From assembly GCA_963755695.1 (NCBI GenBank), contig CAVWLB010000010.1, positions 1,736,001-1,800,000 of the forward strand: a DNA stretch of 64,000 nt, in the 5' to 3' direction. Numbering within the stretch: position 1 is the stretch's first letter; every line of letters starts with the position of its first letter. The position numbers and the translations under genes are program-made. Below the pieces are notes generated by a model that was given only the letters and a program-made list of their open reading frames with translations, made no database searches and had not been told where the DNA came from. Below are positions 49,774 through 57,806 of the stretch, piece after piece. Origin of the DNA: QHWT01 sp963755695 (lineage in GTDB: Bacteria > Acidobacteriota > Vicinamibacteria > Vicinamibacterales > 2-12-FULL-66-21).

Positions 49774-50211
49774 TCAGCGTCTTGCAGCCGGGGCTGCAGC
49801 GGCACTGATCGATCCCTCGCCATCGGTCGAGTAATCGTAGGTGAGCTCTTCACCCTTGCAGATGTTGCGCGCGGCAATGATCCAGATCGTGTCGCCGATC
49901 ACCCGGGTGTAGCAGTTGGGAGCGCAGGCGTGATTGATGTAGCGCGCGACGTTGCCGCCGACCGCCGCGTCGCGCACGTAGAGCCGATTCAGCTTGAAGC
50001 ACCAGATGTGGCCATTCTTCAGATAGCGTTTCTCGCGCTTCAGACTTTCCCGGTTGGTGATCTTCTCACCCGCGTAATCGATGATGCGCTTGTTCTTGCG
50101 GATCGGCTCGGTGGCGAACACACCCCAGCCCTGGATGGAGGAACGACGCTTTTCGATCATGAAAATCGCGGTCAGTGCCCAGTTAGGGATCCGCTCAACA
50201 CCCGTTTTCAC
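49774..50211 (-). CDS. SET-domain protein (predicted lysine methyltransferase)
   Basis: The 145-residue protein is essentially a single SET domain: SIQGWGVFATEPIRKNKRII (SET-N), YINHACAPNCYTRVIGD, which corresponds to the NHSCxPN SAM/active-site knot, and the closing GEELTYDYSTDGEG with the catalytic Tyr. No post-SET or other domain is present. Bacterial stand-alone SET proteins of this size methylate lysines of unknown substrates. The GTG at 50211 overlaps the YcbK-like stop (GTGA) and is preferred; an ATG at 50160 begins at the conserved MIEKRRSS. Translational coupling to an exported peptidase-like gene is unusual. Confidence 0.83.
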   Translation of the reverse strand: MKTGVERIPNWALTAIFMIEKRRSSIQGWGVFATEPIRKNKRIIDYAGEKITNRESLKREKRYLKNGHIWCFKLNRLYVRDAAVGGNVARYINHACAPNCYTRVIGDTIWIIAARNICKGEELTYDYSTDGEGSISAAAAPAARR

Positions 50212-50786
50212 CAGTACCGGACCCGTCCGGTATCGACGTGAACGAAATTCGACGCGGGATAATAACCGACTCCGCCGACCCGCAAGCGCTTCGCGGTGTC
50301 GTGTAGATGTTCGAGCTTGATGCCTGGTACGCGGATATCGATCGCCTTCCCCTCGACGTGCAGGCTGTGGGTCGCAACGCCGCTGTGGGTACCGCCGCGC
50401 TCGTGAAGCATCGCGTTGGTCTCGGGGGTTCGGTAGCCGGAGATCACGTGGAACGGCTGATCGGTGCCGAGACGGTTGTTCAACTCGTACAGGAGGTCGA
50501 GCAGCTGCGGATCGATCACCCTGACTTCGTTCACCCGAAAGTCGCGCAACAGGTGATTGATGTCGCTCAATTCCTTCGCGAGGTACTCGCCATCGCAACA
50601 ATACGCTGTAGTCAACCGCTCGCTGGTGTGCGTGTGGAAAAAGGACAAAGTCCGGTCGGGAGCGGTCGACACGGCAAGGCTCGCAGACCCGGCCTCCACC
50701 GCGCGGGCAGGCAGCAAGGCTCCTGCAGCGGCCGCCGCACCCAGTCCGAGGAAGTTGCGGCGGCTGAGGCGTTCGAGTGACAGCAT
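50208..50786 (-). CDS. YcbK/DUF882-family Tat-exported peptidase-like protein
   Basis: The 192-residue protein has a Tat signal (SRRNFLGLGAAAAAGALLPA) and a peptidase M15-like domain: ELNNRLGTDQPFHVISGYRT, HERGGTHSGVATHSLHVEGK with AIDIRVPG, and the final YPASNFVHVDTGRVRYW. The His, Asp and His of SLH, AIDIR and FVHVDTG are the expected zinc ligands. Relatives are periplasmic endopeptidases or L,D-type modifiers of peptidoglycan. A perfect 20-bp palindrome lies 15 bp upstream of the start. The gene heads the operon with the SET protein. Confidence 0.88.
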   Translation of the reverse strand: MLSLERLSRRNFLGLGAAAAAGALLPARAVEAGSASLAVSTAPDRTLSFFHTHTSERLTTAYCCDGEYLAKELSDINHLLRDFRVNEVRVIDPQLLDLLYELNNRLGTDQPFHVISGYRTPETNAMLHERGGTHSGVATHSLHVEGKAIDIRVPGIKLEHLHDTAKRLRVGGVGYYPASNFVHVDTGRVRYW

Positions 50787-50800
50787 AGTTTTCCAAAACT

Positions 50801-50820
50801 CGTCCGACAGCTGTCGGACG
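50801..50820. promoter_or_regulatory. Perfect 20-bp palindrome, probable operator
   Basis: CGTCCGACAGCTGTCGGACG is a perfect dyad with no spacer, 15-34 bp upstream of the YcbK-like ATG in the divergent region towards 51026. Position and symmetry fit a dimeric repressor site. As RNA it would also form a strong hairpin, but no gene ends here. Confidence 0.6.
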
Positions 50821-51025
50821 GGCCAAGCTCAGATCTGGATTGTTGATTCGCGGTGGATCTCCATTGAACCACAGCGACGTGTCCCGCGCAAGCTAATCCG
50901 CGAGTTAAGCCCAGCGTTCGCAGAGATTTAGCCGAGCCGGCAACCTTCCGGATTGAGATGCCCGTCTAAACGCTCGAACTTCGGCACCGTTCTCCGGTGC
51001 GAGGCACATCACACTGAGAGGTTTC

Positions 51026-51814
51026 ATGAGATTCCGGCATTGTTCGATACCAGCGCTTGCCGCCGCGCTGTTGACGATTGCGTCGATCGCCCAGGCGCAA
51101 TCGGCACCGTTCCGGTGGCACGGCTCGGTGGCCCAGGGCGCCGCCATTGAAATCAAAGGCGTGAATGGCAACGTCACCGCCGAACCCTCCGGCAGTAACG
51201 AAGTGGAGGTCGTCGCCGAGAAGACAGCCCGACACAGCGACCCCGCGAGCGTCCGGATCGACGTGGTCCAGCATGGCGACGGCGTCACCATCTGCGCGGT
51301 CTATCCAAGCCGCCAGGGGGACCAGCCCAATGAATGCGCCGCCGGCAAGGGTGGTCGCATGAACACGCGAGACAACGACGTCACCGTCAACTTCACGGTG
51401 AAGGTGCCGGCGGGGGTCCGGTTCCTGGGCCACACGGTGAACGGCGACGTGGAAGCACAGCGCCTGGCAGGCGCGGTCGACCTCTCAACGGTCAATGGAA
51501 GCGTCACCTTCTCCACGTCAGCGTCTGGCCGCGCAACGACCGTCAACGGATCGATCAAGGGAGATCTCGGGCGCGCGGACTGGTCCGATACGTTGGAGTT
51601 CAGCACTGTCAACGGCAGCGTCGTCCTCACGCTGCCAGGGGACCTGAGCACCGATGTCAAAGCTCAGACCGTCAACGGCGACATCGCGACCGACTTCCCG
51701 CTCACCATCACCGGCCGGTGGTCTCGGCATCGCGTAGAAGGGACCATCGGCGGCGGCGGACGCATGCTCTCCATCGAAACGGTGAATGGAGGGATCACGC
51801 TGAAACGATCGTAG
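51026..51814 (+). CDS. DUF4097-type exported beta-solenoid protein
   Basis: The 262-residue protein has a Sec signal (IPALAAALLTIASIAQAQ) and a repeated VNG-containing beta pattern: IKGVNGNVTAEP, GHTVNGDVEAQRL, STVNGSVTFSTS, TTVNGSIKGDLG, STVNGSVVLTLPG, QTVNGDIATDFP and ETVNGGITLK. That is the signature of DUF4097/putative adhesin proteins, which form small beta-solenoids and often accompany anti-sigma or envelope-stress genes. No such partner is next to it. It reads away from the YcbK operon and precedes a radical SAM gene by 65 bp. Function is unknown. Confidence 0.83.
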   Translation: MRFRHCSIPALAAALLTIASIAQAQSAPFRWHGSVAQGAAIEIKGVNGNVTAEPSGSNEVEVVAEKTARHSDPASVRIDVVQHGDGVTICAVYPSRQGDQPNECAAGKGGRMNTRDNDVTVNFTVKVPAGVRFLGHTVNGDVEAQRLAGAVDLSTVNGSVTFSTSASGRATTVNGSIKGDLGRADWSDTLEFSTVNGSVVLTLPGDLSTDVKAQTVNGDIATDFPLTITGRWSRHRVEGTIGGGGRMLSIETVNGGITLKRS

Positions 51815-51879
51815 GCGTTGGGGAATCCGCGCTCCCGAACCTTGAGCTTCGTTCAAAATGGCCGTGATATAGTCGCGGG

Positions 51880-52878
51880 ATGGAAGGGATCATAACCGCG
51901 TGGGGTCGAATCCTGCGCGGCTATATGCCGTCGCTCTCGATTGAAATCACCCGCGAGTGCCCGCTTCGATGCCCGGGTTGTTATGCATACGGAGATGATC
52001 ACCTCGGCGGTGACGTCACTCTGCGGCAGGTAACCGACTACAGAGGTCAGGAACTGGTCGATCGGGTCCTGGCCATTGTCGATGAAGAAAGACCGATTCA
52101 CGTCTCGATCGTCGGTGGCGAGCCGCTGGTTCGGTACCGCGAGCTGCAGGAGCTACTCCCGAAGCTGGCGGACCGGGGAATCTACGGCCAGCTCGTCACC
52201 AGCGCGGTGCGCCCGATTCCAGCGGAGTTCGCCACAATCCCGCGGCTGCAGATCGTCGTTTCGATCGACGGCCTGCAACCCGAACACGACATCCGTCGCA
52301 CGCCGGCAACCTACGACCGGATCCTGAAGCACATCGTCGGTCACCAGGTTACTGTCCACTGCACGGTCACCCGCCAGCAGGTGCAGCGCGAGGGGTACCT
52401 CGAAGACTTCCTGCGGTTCTGGTCCGCTAATCCACACACTCGCCAGATCTGGGTCAGCCTGTTCACCCCGCAAGTTGGCGAGGTCGCAGAGGAGATCCTG
52501 CTCCCGGAAGACCGCGAGCGTGTCGTCGCGGCGCTCATGACGCTGCGGCACAAGTACCCGAAGCTGCAGATGCCGGAAGGGCTGATCAAGAAATACGCAC
52601 ACCCGCCTCAGAGTCCCGACGAGTGCGTGTTCGCGCAGACCACAAGTTGCATTTCGGCGGATCTCGAACGCCGGATCACGCCGTGCCAGTTCGGCGGCAC
52701 GCCCGACTGTTCACAGTGCGGTTGCATCGCCTCCGCAGGGCTGGCCGCCGTTGCGGCGCATCGGCTGCCAGGGGGCTTGCGCGTCGGGGCCATCTTCGAA
52801 GGTTCACTCAAGGTGGGCCGGATGATGCGGGCCCGGCGGGAGGCGCCAGTAGTTGGGCAGCCCAGCCCGGCCGCCTGA
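51880..52878 (+). CDS. Radical SAM protein
   Basis: The 332-residue protein has the cluster-binding motif CPLRCPGC (CX3CX2C) in IEITRECPLRCPGCYAYG, the GGEPLVR motif (VSIVGGEPLVRYRELQEL), and VVSIDGLQPEHDIRR. The C-terminal region carries additional Cys residues (CVFAQTTSC, TPCQFGGTPDCSQCGC) that could bind an auxiliary cluster of SPASM type. Relatives modify peptides or small molecules; the substrate here is unknown. It is followed within 20 bp by a second radical SAM gene, so the two likely act in one pathway. The last 30 residues are basic. Confidence 0.87.
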   Translation: MEGIITAWGRILRGYMPSLSIEITRECPLRCPGCYAYGDDHLGGDVTLRQVTDYRGQELVDRVLAIVDEERPIHVSIVGGEPLVRYRELQELLPKLADRGIYGQLVTSAVRPIPAEFATIPRLQIVVSIDGLQPEHDIRRTPATYDRILKHIVGHQVTVHCTVTRQQVQREGYLEDFLRFWSANPHTRQIWVSLFTPQVGEVAEEILLPEDRERVVAALMTLRHKYPKLQMPEGLIKKYAHPPQSPDECVFAQTTSCISADLERRITPCQFGGTPDCSQCGCIASAGLAAVAAHRLPGGLRVGAIFEGSLKVGRMMRARREAPVVGQPSPAA

Positions 52879-52895
52879 TATAATTACTGGTTTTG

Positions 52896-53912
52896 ATGCC
52901 ACGTTTCCGCCGCAAAATCAGCCGACGCACCCGCTCGGTCCGCGAGTTCGTTCGCGGTCTCGCCAGCACTGATCACCCGCTTCTGGTGCATCTCGTCCCA
53001 ATCCGGCGCTGCAACATCGACTGCGGCTACTGCAACGAGTACGACAAGGTGTCGCAGCCGGTGCCGACCGACGAAATGGTGAAACGGATCGACAAGTTGG
53101 CGGATCTCGGCACCTCTGTGGTGGCGTTCAGTGGCGGCGAGCCGATGCTCCATCCGGATCTCGACACGCTGATCGGTCGCATTCGCCGCCGCGGCATGAT
53201 TGCCGGGCTGATCACCAACGGCTACCTCATGTCGCCGAAGCGGATCGAGGCACTCAACGCGGCCGGGCTCGACTACCTTCAGATCAGCATCGACAACGTC
53301 GAGCCGGACGAGGTCTCGAAAAAGAGCCTTCGCCTGCTCGACAAGAAGCTGCAATGGCTGGCTGAGTACGCCCATTTCGACGTCAACATCAACTCGGTGG
53401 TGGGCGGCGGCATCAAGAACCCTGATGACGCGCGGACGATCAATCAGCGCGCCGCGGAGCTCGGGTTCTCGACTTCCATCGGGATCATCCACGACGGCTC
53501 AGGCCTGTTGAAACCACTCGGTCCCGCCGAACGCGCGGTGTTCGACGACGTGATGCAGCGGATTGACGGCCGGCGTCAGGTGCTGAAGAACCTGTATTCG
53601 GGAATTCGCCGTTTCCAGATGAATCTTGCGGACGGAAAGCCCAACGACTGGCAGTGTCGCGCCGGCGCTCGCTACCTGTATGTCTGCGAGAACGGTCTGG
53701 TCCACTGGTGCTCTCAGCAGCGCGGCTGTCCCGGCGTGCCGCTCACGACCTACACGCGGGCGGACATTCAGCGCGAGTTCCTGGCGCCGAAGTGGTGCGC
53801 GCCGCTCTGCACGATCGGGTGCGTGCACCGGGTGTCGACCATGGACTACTGGCGAAAGCCGCAACGGCAGGAGCCTTCCATCTCCCAGGGATCCGTTTCA
53901 CCAGCCAACTAG
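52896..53912 (+). CDS. Radical SAM/SPASM-like protein
   Basis: The 338-residue protein contains CNIDCGYC (CX3CX2C) in VPIRRCNIDCGYCNEYD, VVAFSGGEPMLHPDL, GLITNGYLM and LQISIDNVEPDE. C-terminal Cys residues (WQCRAGARYLYVCENG, WCSQQRGC, WCAPLCTIGC) suggest one or two auxiliary [4Fe-4S] clusters. The basic N-terminus (RFRRKISRRTRSVREF) may contact membrane or RNA. The ATG at 52896 is preferred over an overlapping TTG at 52893. It forms an operon with the radical SAM gene upstream and possibly with yajQ, which starts 4 bp downstream. The reaction is unknown. Confidence 0.87.
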   Translation: MPRFRRKISRRTRSVREFVRGLASTDHPLLVHLVPIRRCNIDCGYCNEYDKVSQPVPTDEMVKRIDKLADLGTSVVAFSGGEPMLHPDLDTLIGRIRRRGMIAGLITNGYLMSPKRIEALNAAGLDYLQISIDNVEPDEVSKKSLRLLDKKLQWLAEYAHFDVNINSVVGGGIKNPDDARTINQRAAELGFSTSIGIIHDGSGLLKPLGPAERAVFDDVMQRIDGRRQVLKNLYSGIRRFQMNLADGKPNDWQCRAGARYLYVCENGLVHWCSQQRGCPGVPLTTYTRADIQREFLAPKWCAPLCTIGCVHRVSTMDYWRKPQRQEPSISQGSVSPAN

Positions 53913-53916
53913 TCAG

Positions 53917-54420
53917 ATGGCGCAGGTCCCCTCGTTCGACATCACATCGAACGTCGATCTCCAGGAGGTCGACAACGCGGTGAACCAGGCCCGGAAGGAA
54001 GTGGCGCAGCGCTACGACTTCAAGGGCTCGCGCGCGGCAATCGATCTCAATCGAACCGAGAACACGCTGACGCTGACCGCCGACGACGACTTCAAGATGA
54101 ACGCGTTGTGGGAGATCGTCCAGACGCGCATGGTGCGGCGCGGCGTGCCGACCAAGAACCTGACGCCGGGCCCGATCGAGCGCGCAGCCAACGACACCGT
54201 CCGCCGGGTCGTCACGCTCCAGCAGGGAATTCCCACGGAAGCGGCGAAAGACATCGTCAAATTCCTGAAGGAGCGCAAGCTCAAGAAAGTACAGGCGGCG
54301 ATTCAGGCGGACCAGGTTCGCATCTCTTCTCCATCCAAGGACGAGCTGCAGGAAGCCATGCGCCTGCTCCGCGAGCAGGACTTCGGTTGCGCGCTGCAAT
54401 TTGGCAACTACAGAGGCTGA
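53917..54420 (+). CDS. yajQ: YajQ-family nucleotide-binding protein
   Basis: The 167-residue protein is full length for the family: FDITSNVDLQEVDNAVNQAR at the start, RYDFKGSRAAIDLN, then VKFLKERKLKKVQAAIQADQ and VRISSPSKDELQ, with the terminal CALQFGNYRG. YajQ proteins have two ferredoxin-like domains and have been reported to bind cyclic-di-GMP or nucleic acids. It begins 4 bp after the second radical SAM gene. In this window with a degenerate GGDEF protein a cyclic-di-GMP link is possible but unproven. Confidence 0.94.
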   Translation: MAQVPSFDITSNVDLQEVDNAVNQARKEVAQRYDFKGSRAAIDLNRTENTLTLTADDDFKMNALWEIVQTRMVRRGVPTKNLTPGPIERAANDTVRRVVTLQQGIPTEAAKDIVKFLKERKLKKVQAAIQADQVRISSPSKDELQEAMRLLREQDFGCALQFGNYRG

Positions 54421-54542
54421 CGGTCGTCGGTTCGAGGTTGGGAGAACCGAGAGTGCTGTTTCGACCGACTACCGACCATCTCCGCATCTGGGAGCCGCTT
54501 TCGGGCCGCGCTTCTCGGCAGTCGAATTGCATCGGCTGAGGT

Positions 54543-55112
54543 ATGCTGACCCAGCCCATGCTCGGACTCGTCCTTGCCGCGGCGATTGTTTCGGGGCCCG
54601 CGGCCGACCTGCAGAAGGAGGCGACAAACCCGGACGCCGCCACCATCGCGGACTTCCTGAAGCGGGTGGACGCATACGTCGCGCTGCACAAGAAGCTCGA
54701 AGCCACGATCCCGGCGCTGCCCAAGGAGGCGACGCCGTTGCAGATCGATCAGCACCAGAGAGCGCTTTCACGCCTGATCGCACAGAATCGCTCGTCCGCC
54801 AAGCGCGGCGACATCTTCACACCCGGCATGGAGCGCATGGCCAGGAAGCTTCTGTCCGACATCTTCCGGGGGCCCGGCGGAGCCCAGATGAAGCGCGAGA
54901 TTTTCGAGGAATACGAACAGCGCGACATCAAGCCGGGGGTCAACGGGCGCTATCCGGATGAGATCCCGCTGTCAACGGTCCCGCCGGGAGTGCTTTCGGG
55001 ACTTCCCAAGCTGCCGGACGAACTCGAGTATCGCTTCGTCGGCACGTACATGATCCTCCTCGATCCGCATGCACACATCATCGCCGACTACATCGAGCGC
55101 GCCATCCCTTGA
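54543..55112 (+). CDS. Conserved-looking exported hypothetical protein
   Basis: The 189-residue protein starts with a short hydrophobic signal-like segment (MLGLVLAAAIVSGPAA). The mature part is helical and charged (ADFLKRVDAYVALHKKLEAT), with a C-terminal region rich in Pro (GRYPDEIPLSTVPPGVLSGL) and a distinctive end FVGTYMILLDPHAHIIADYI. No enzymatic motif or known family is recognised. It precedes the metallophosphoesterase by 7 bp, so the two are probably co-transcribed and act in the same compartment. Confidence 0.7.
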   Translation: MLTQPMLGLVLAAAIVSGPAADLQKEATNPDAATIADFLKRVDAYVALHKKLEATIPALPKEATPLQIDQHQRALSRLIAQNRSSAKRGDIFTPGMERMARKLLSDIFRGPGGAQMKREIFEEYEQRDIKPGVNGRYPDEIPLSTVPPGVLSGLPKLPDELEYRFVGTYMILLDPHAHIIADYIERAIP

Positions 55113-55119
55113 GAGAGAT

Positions 55120-56068
55120 ATGCGGCTTCGCCGCCTGAGCCCGTGGGCCCACGTCTGCGCGCTGCTCGCGCTGATCTGCTGCGCAAGCGCCGCGCCTGCT
55201 GGTCCGGTATCGGTCATCGGCGGCGACGCGCCTGGCGGGCCGAAAGGCGCGGCCGTCGCTCCAGCGCAGGAGGTGCCACTCCCGAACAAGCCGGACTCCC
55301 TGAAGTTCGCGGTGATTGGCGACAACGGGAACGGCGAGAAGCGGCAGTACCGAGATTGCGCAGCAGATGGTCAATTGGCACGGACAGTTTCCCTACGAGC
55401 TGGTCGTGATGATGGGCGACAACATCTACGGCTCCGAGCGGCCTCAGGATTTCGTCAAGAAGTTCGAAGCGCCCTACAAGCCGCTGCTCGACGCCGGGGT
55501 GAAGTTTTACGCGTGTCTCGGCAACCACGACGCCCGCGAGCAGCGCTACTACAAGAACTTCAACATGGACGGCAAGCTCTATTACAGCTTCAAGGCTCCC
55601 AAACAGGACGTGCGTTTCTTCGCGCTCGAAAGCACGTATCCCGAACCGGAGCAGATCGAGTGGTTTCGCAAGGAGCTCGAAGGCTCCAGCGAGAAGTGGA
55701 AAATCGGCTTCTGGCACCACCCGCTCTATTCCTCGGGGCGCACCCACGGATCCGAGACGAGGCTGCGCGCGACGCTCGAGCCGCTGCTGATCAAGTACAA
55801 CGTGTCGCTCGTCCTGAACGGTCACGATCACATCTACGAGCGGATCAAGCCCCAGAACGGGATCGCTTATTTCGTCGTGGGCTCGTCGGGGCAGCTGCGC
55901 GAAGGGGACCTGCGGAAAGATTCGCCGCTCACGGCGAAAGGCCTCGACCGGGACAACGCCTTCATGTTGATGGAGATCAATGACGACGACCTGACGTTTG
56001 TGGCCATCGATCGCTCCGGCAAGGTGTTCGATTCAGGCGTCATCAAGCGTCGCGAGGAACCAAAGTAG
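55120..56068 (+). CDS. Exported metallophosphoesterase, frameshifted at 55351
   Basis: Removing the extra C after GTAC at 55351 restores 315 residues. A Sec signal (VCALLALICCASAAPA) precedes a calcineurin-like domain: FAVIGDNGNGEKRQY (metal Asp), VVMMGDNIYGSERP, YACLGNHDAREQRYY, IGFWHHPLYSSGRTHGS and LVLNGHDHIYERIKP. All metal ligands of a purple-acid-phosphatase-like site appear intact. It would hydrolyse phosphate monoesters in the periplasm. The stop at 56066-56068 is immediately followed by a heptanucleotide array. The frameshift is identical in type to those at 5878 and 17937. Confidence 0.88.
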
Positions 56069-56117
56069 GAGACAGAAGACAGAAGGCAGGAGGCAGGAGG
56101 CAGGAGGCAGGAGGCAA
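56069..56117. repeat. Heptanucleotide array, GAGGCAG family
   Basis: Seven consecutive 7-nt units (GAGACAG, AAGACAG, AAGGCAG, three GAGGCAG, GAGGCAA) begin directly after the metallophosphoesterase stop codon. Confidence 0.85.
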
Positions 56118-56134
56118 CGAGCTAAGATCTGCTT

Positions 56135-56224
56135 CAATCTGCAATCCCCAATCTGCATTTCCAATCTGCAATCGTCAATCTGCAATCCTTAATCTGCAAT
56201 CTTCAATCTGCAATCTTCAGTCTT
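56135..56224. repeat. Heptanucleotide array, CAATCTG family
   Basis: Thirteen units of CAATCTG, CAATCTT and variants run with one 6-nt exception. The array extends into the 3' end of the PLD-like gene and supplies its stop codon (56203-56205) and last residues. Confidence 0.85.
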
Positions 56225-57057
56225 TGGCCGTGGGCCCAGTCGGTCTCGAACACCGAGGCAATCTTCTTGGCGATCCGGGAGTCGTTCACCACCACACCGA
56301 CTTCGCGGCGGCCGTCCAACTCCAGCTTGCGCAGACTCTGACTGCCGACGAAGGCCTCCTGTCCGTCGCGTACGATCGCGCGCACGTGCAGCCTGAGATC
56401 GCCGAGCCTTCGCACCTTCACGCCCGGCAGCTTCTTCTCCAGTTTGCCGATGATCCGGATCTCGACTCCGGCCTTCGCCCGCTCGAGCAGCACCCGCTGG
56501 ACGAGATTGTCGCTCACCTGCGCGTCGTAGATCAGCAACTGCCGCTTCGCGCGCTTCATGAACGTCGTCAGCGCGTCGCGTGAAGTCTCGGGACTGACCA
56601 CCAGGCGCCGGTATCCGGGTTCGTAGACTGTGCGATTGTTGTCGGCCTCGAACAGCTTCAACGCTTCCGCGACCAGGCGCTTGTTGCGGGTGACGACGCC
56701 GAAGCTGCGACTGTGATCGATATCGAGCTTGGTGTAGTTGAAGCCGTATACGTGGAGCGTACCGTCCACGATCATCATCTTGCCGTGGTAGCGCGGCAGG
56801 TCGTCGGCGGTGCGCGAAACGGTGGCGCCGCACTCCAGAAGCCGCTGCTCCAGTTTCCGCAGCGTCTTCTCGCCGCCGCGATTGGTGTGGGCGATCAGCG
56901 CGCGCACCACCACGCCGCGGTCGACCGCGGTGCGGAGCGCCTTTTCGATTTCGGCCCGGTCGAGGCGAAAGATCACGATGTCGATCGTTTTCTTCGCCGT
57001 CTTAATCGCTTTGACCACCGGCGTCAGGCCGGCGTCGGGTTGAATAATCAGCTTCAC
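56203..57057 (-). CDS. Phospholipase D-like protein
   Basis: The GTG at 57057 overlaps the previous stop (GTGA); the product is 284 residues. Two HKD-type motifs are present: YHGKMMIVDGTLHVYGFN (HxKxxxxD) in the first half, and LHVRAIVRDGQEAFVGSQSL in the second, where Lys is replaced by Arg (HVR). Between them DAQVSDNLVQRVLLERAKAG is typical of the family. Cardiolipin-synthase-like or nuclease-like activity is possible, but the altered second motif makes activity uncertain. No membrane segment or signal peptide is visible. The final codons (RLKIAD and stop) are encoded by the heptamer array, so the original end has been replaced. Confidence 0.83.
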   Translation of the reverse strand: MKLIIQPDAGLTPVVKAIKTAKKTIDIVIFRLDRAEIEKALRTAVDRGVVVRALIAHTNRGGEKTLRKLEQRLLECGATVSRTADDLPRYHGKMMIVDGTLHVYGFNYTKLDIDHSRSFGVVTRNKRLVAEALKLFEADNNRTVYEPGYRRLVVSPETSRDALTTFMKRAKRQLLIYDAQVSDNLVQRVLLERAKAGVEIRIIGKLEKKLPGVKVRRLGDLRLHVRAIVRDGQEAFVGSQSLRKLELDGRREVGVVVNDSRIAKKIASVFETDWAHGQRLKIAD

Positions 57058-57806
57058 TTGGTTTTCTTTTCGGCCCACTCCACCGCCGCGTGCCCCGCTG
57101 GATCGAGTTTCAGGATGGCATTCGTGACGCGATCGCGGCGCAGTTCCAGGGGCACTTCCACGTCGTAGCAGATCTCCTCGTCGGAGGAGGAATTGAGCAC
57201 GAAGTCTACACGATACCGGCGCAGAATCGCCTCGACCTCCTCGCGCCGGTTGTCGGTGTCATCGCCGATCTTCACCTTGATCACGAACGCGTCACGCTTC
57301 TTCGGCTCGAAGGATTCGATCACCCAGAGCGCGATCAGGATGAAGACCGCGGAAAACACCGCCATCGCGTAGAGACCCACGCCCGAGGCGAGTCCCAGCG
57401 CGAGGGTCGAGAGCATGACGCCCGCGTCCTTTGGATCGGCAATCTTGGCGCGGTAGCGCACGAGCCCGGCCGCGCCGACCACGCCGAAGGCGCGCGCCAG
57501 GTTGGTGCCAACCACCATCATCACCACCGCGCCGACGATCGCGAGAATGATCTGCGTCTGGATCACGGCAGGTTGTCGCGGTGGCGTGCCGCGGCGCCGC
57601 GGGCGGATGGCAAGTGCGGCGCCGAGCACCGCCGCAAGCGGCAGCCGCACCAGCGCGTCGAGAATCTCGGACGTGGTGTCCGCGGGGACGGCCGGCTGTT
57701 TGGCGGTGGTACCCAGAACCGCGGCGTCCGGCTGCTGCGCGTGTAGCTGGCCAATCGCGAGTGGCCACAGCAGCAGCAACGCAAGGGCCCATCTCCTCAT
57801 CGTCAT
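57054..57806 (-). CDS. DUF4956-type membrane protein
   Basis: The 250-residue protein has an N-terminal signal or membrane segment (WALALLLLWPLAIGQLHAQ), further membrane helices (AAVLGAALAIRPRR, IILAIVGAVVMMVVGTNLA, LALGLASGVGLYAMAVFSAV with IFILIALWVIE) and a cytoplasmic C-terminal domain (DAFVIKVKIGDD, VEAILRRYRVDFVLNSSSDE). The conserved GVVGAAGLVRYRAKIADPKD is the hallmark of DUF4956. Family members commonly lie beside CotH-kinase-like and VTC polyphosphate-polymerase-like genes. Both its ends overlap neighbouring genes (ATGA and GTGA), forming a tight three-gene operon. Confidence 0.85.
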   Translation of the reverse strand: MTMRRWALALLLLWPLAIGQLHAQQPDAAVLGTTAKQPAVPADTTSEILDALVRLPLAAVLGAALAIRPRRRGTPPRQPAVIQTQIILAIVGAVVMMVVGTNLARAFGVVGAAGLVRYRAKIADPKDAGVMLSTLALGLASGVGLYAMAVFSAVFILIALWVIESFEPKKRDAFVIKVKIGDDTDNRREEVEAILRRYRVDFVLNSSSDEEICYDVEVPLELRRDRVTNAILKLDPAGHAAVEWAEKKTK

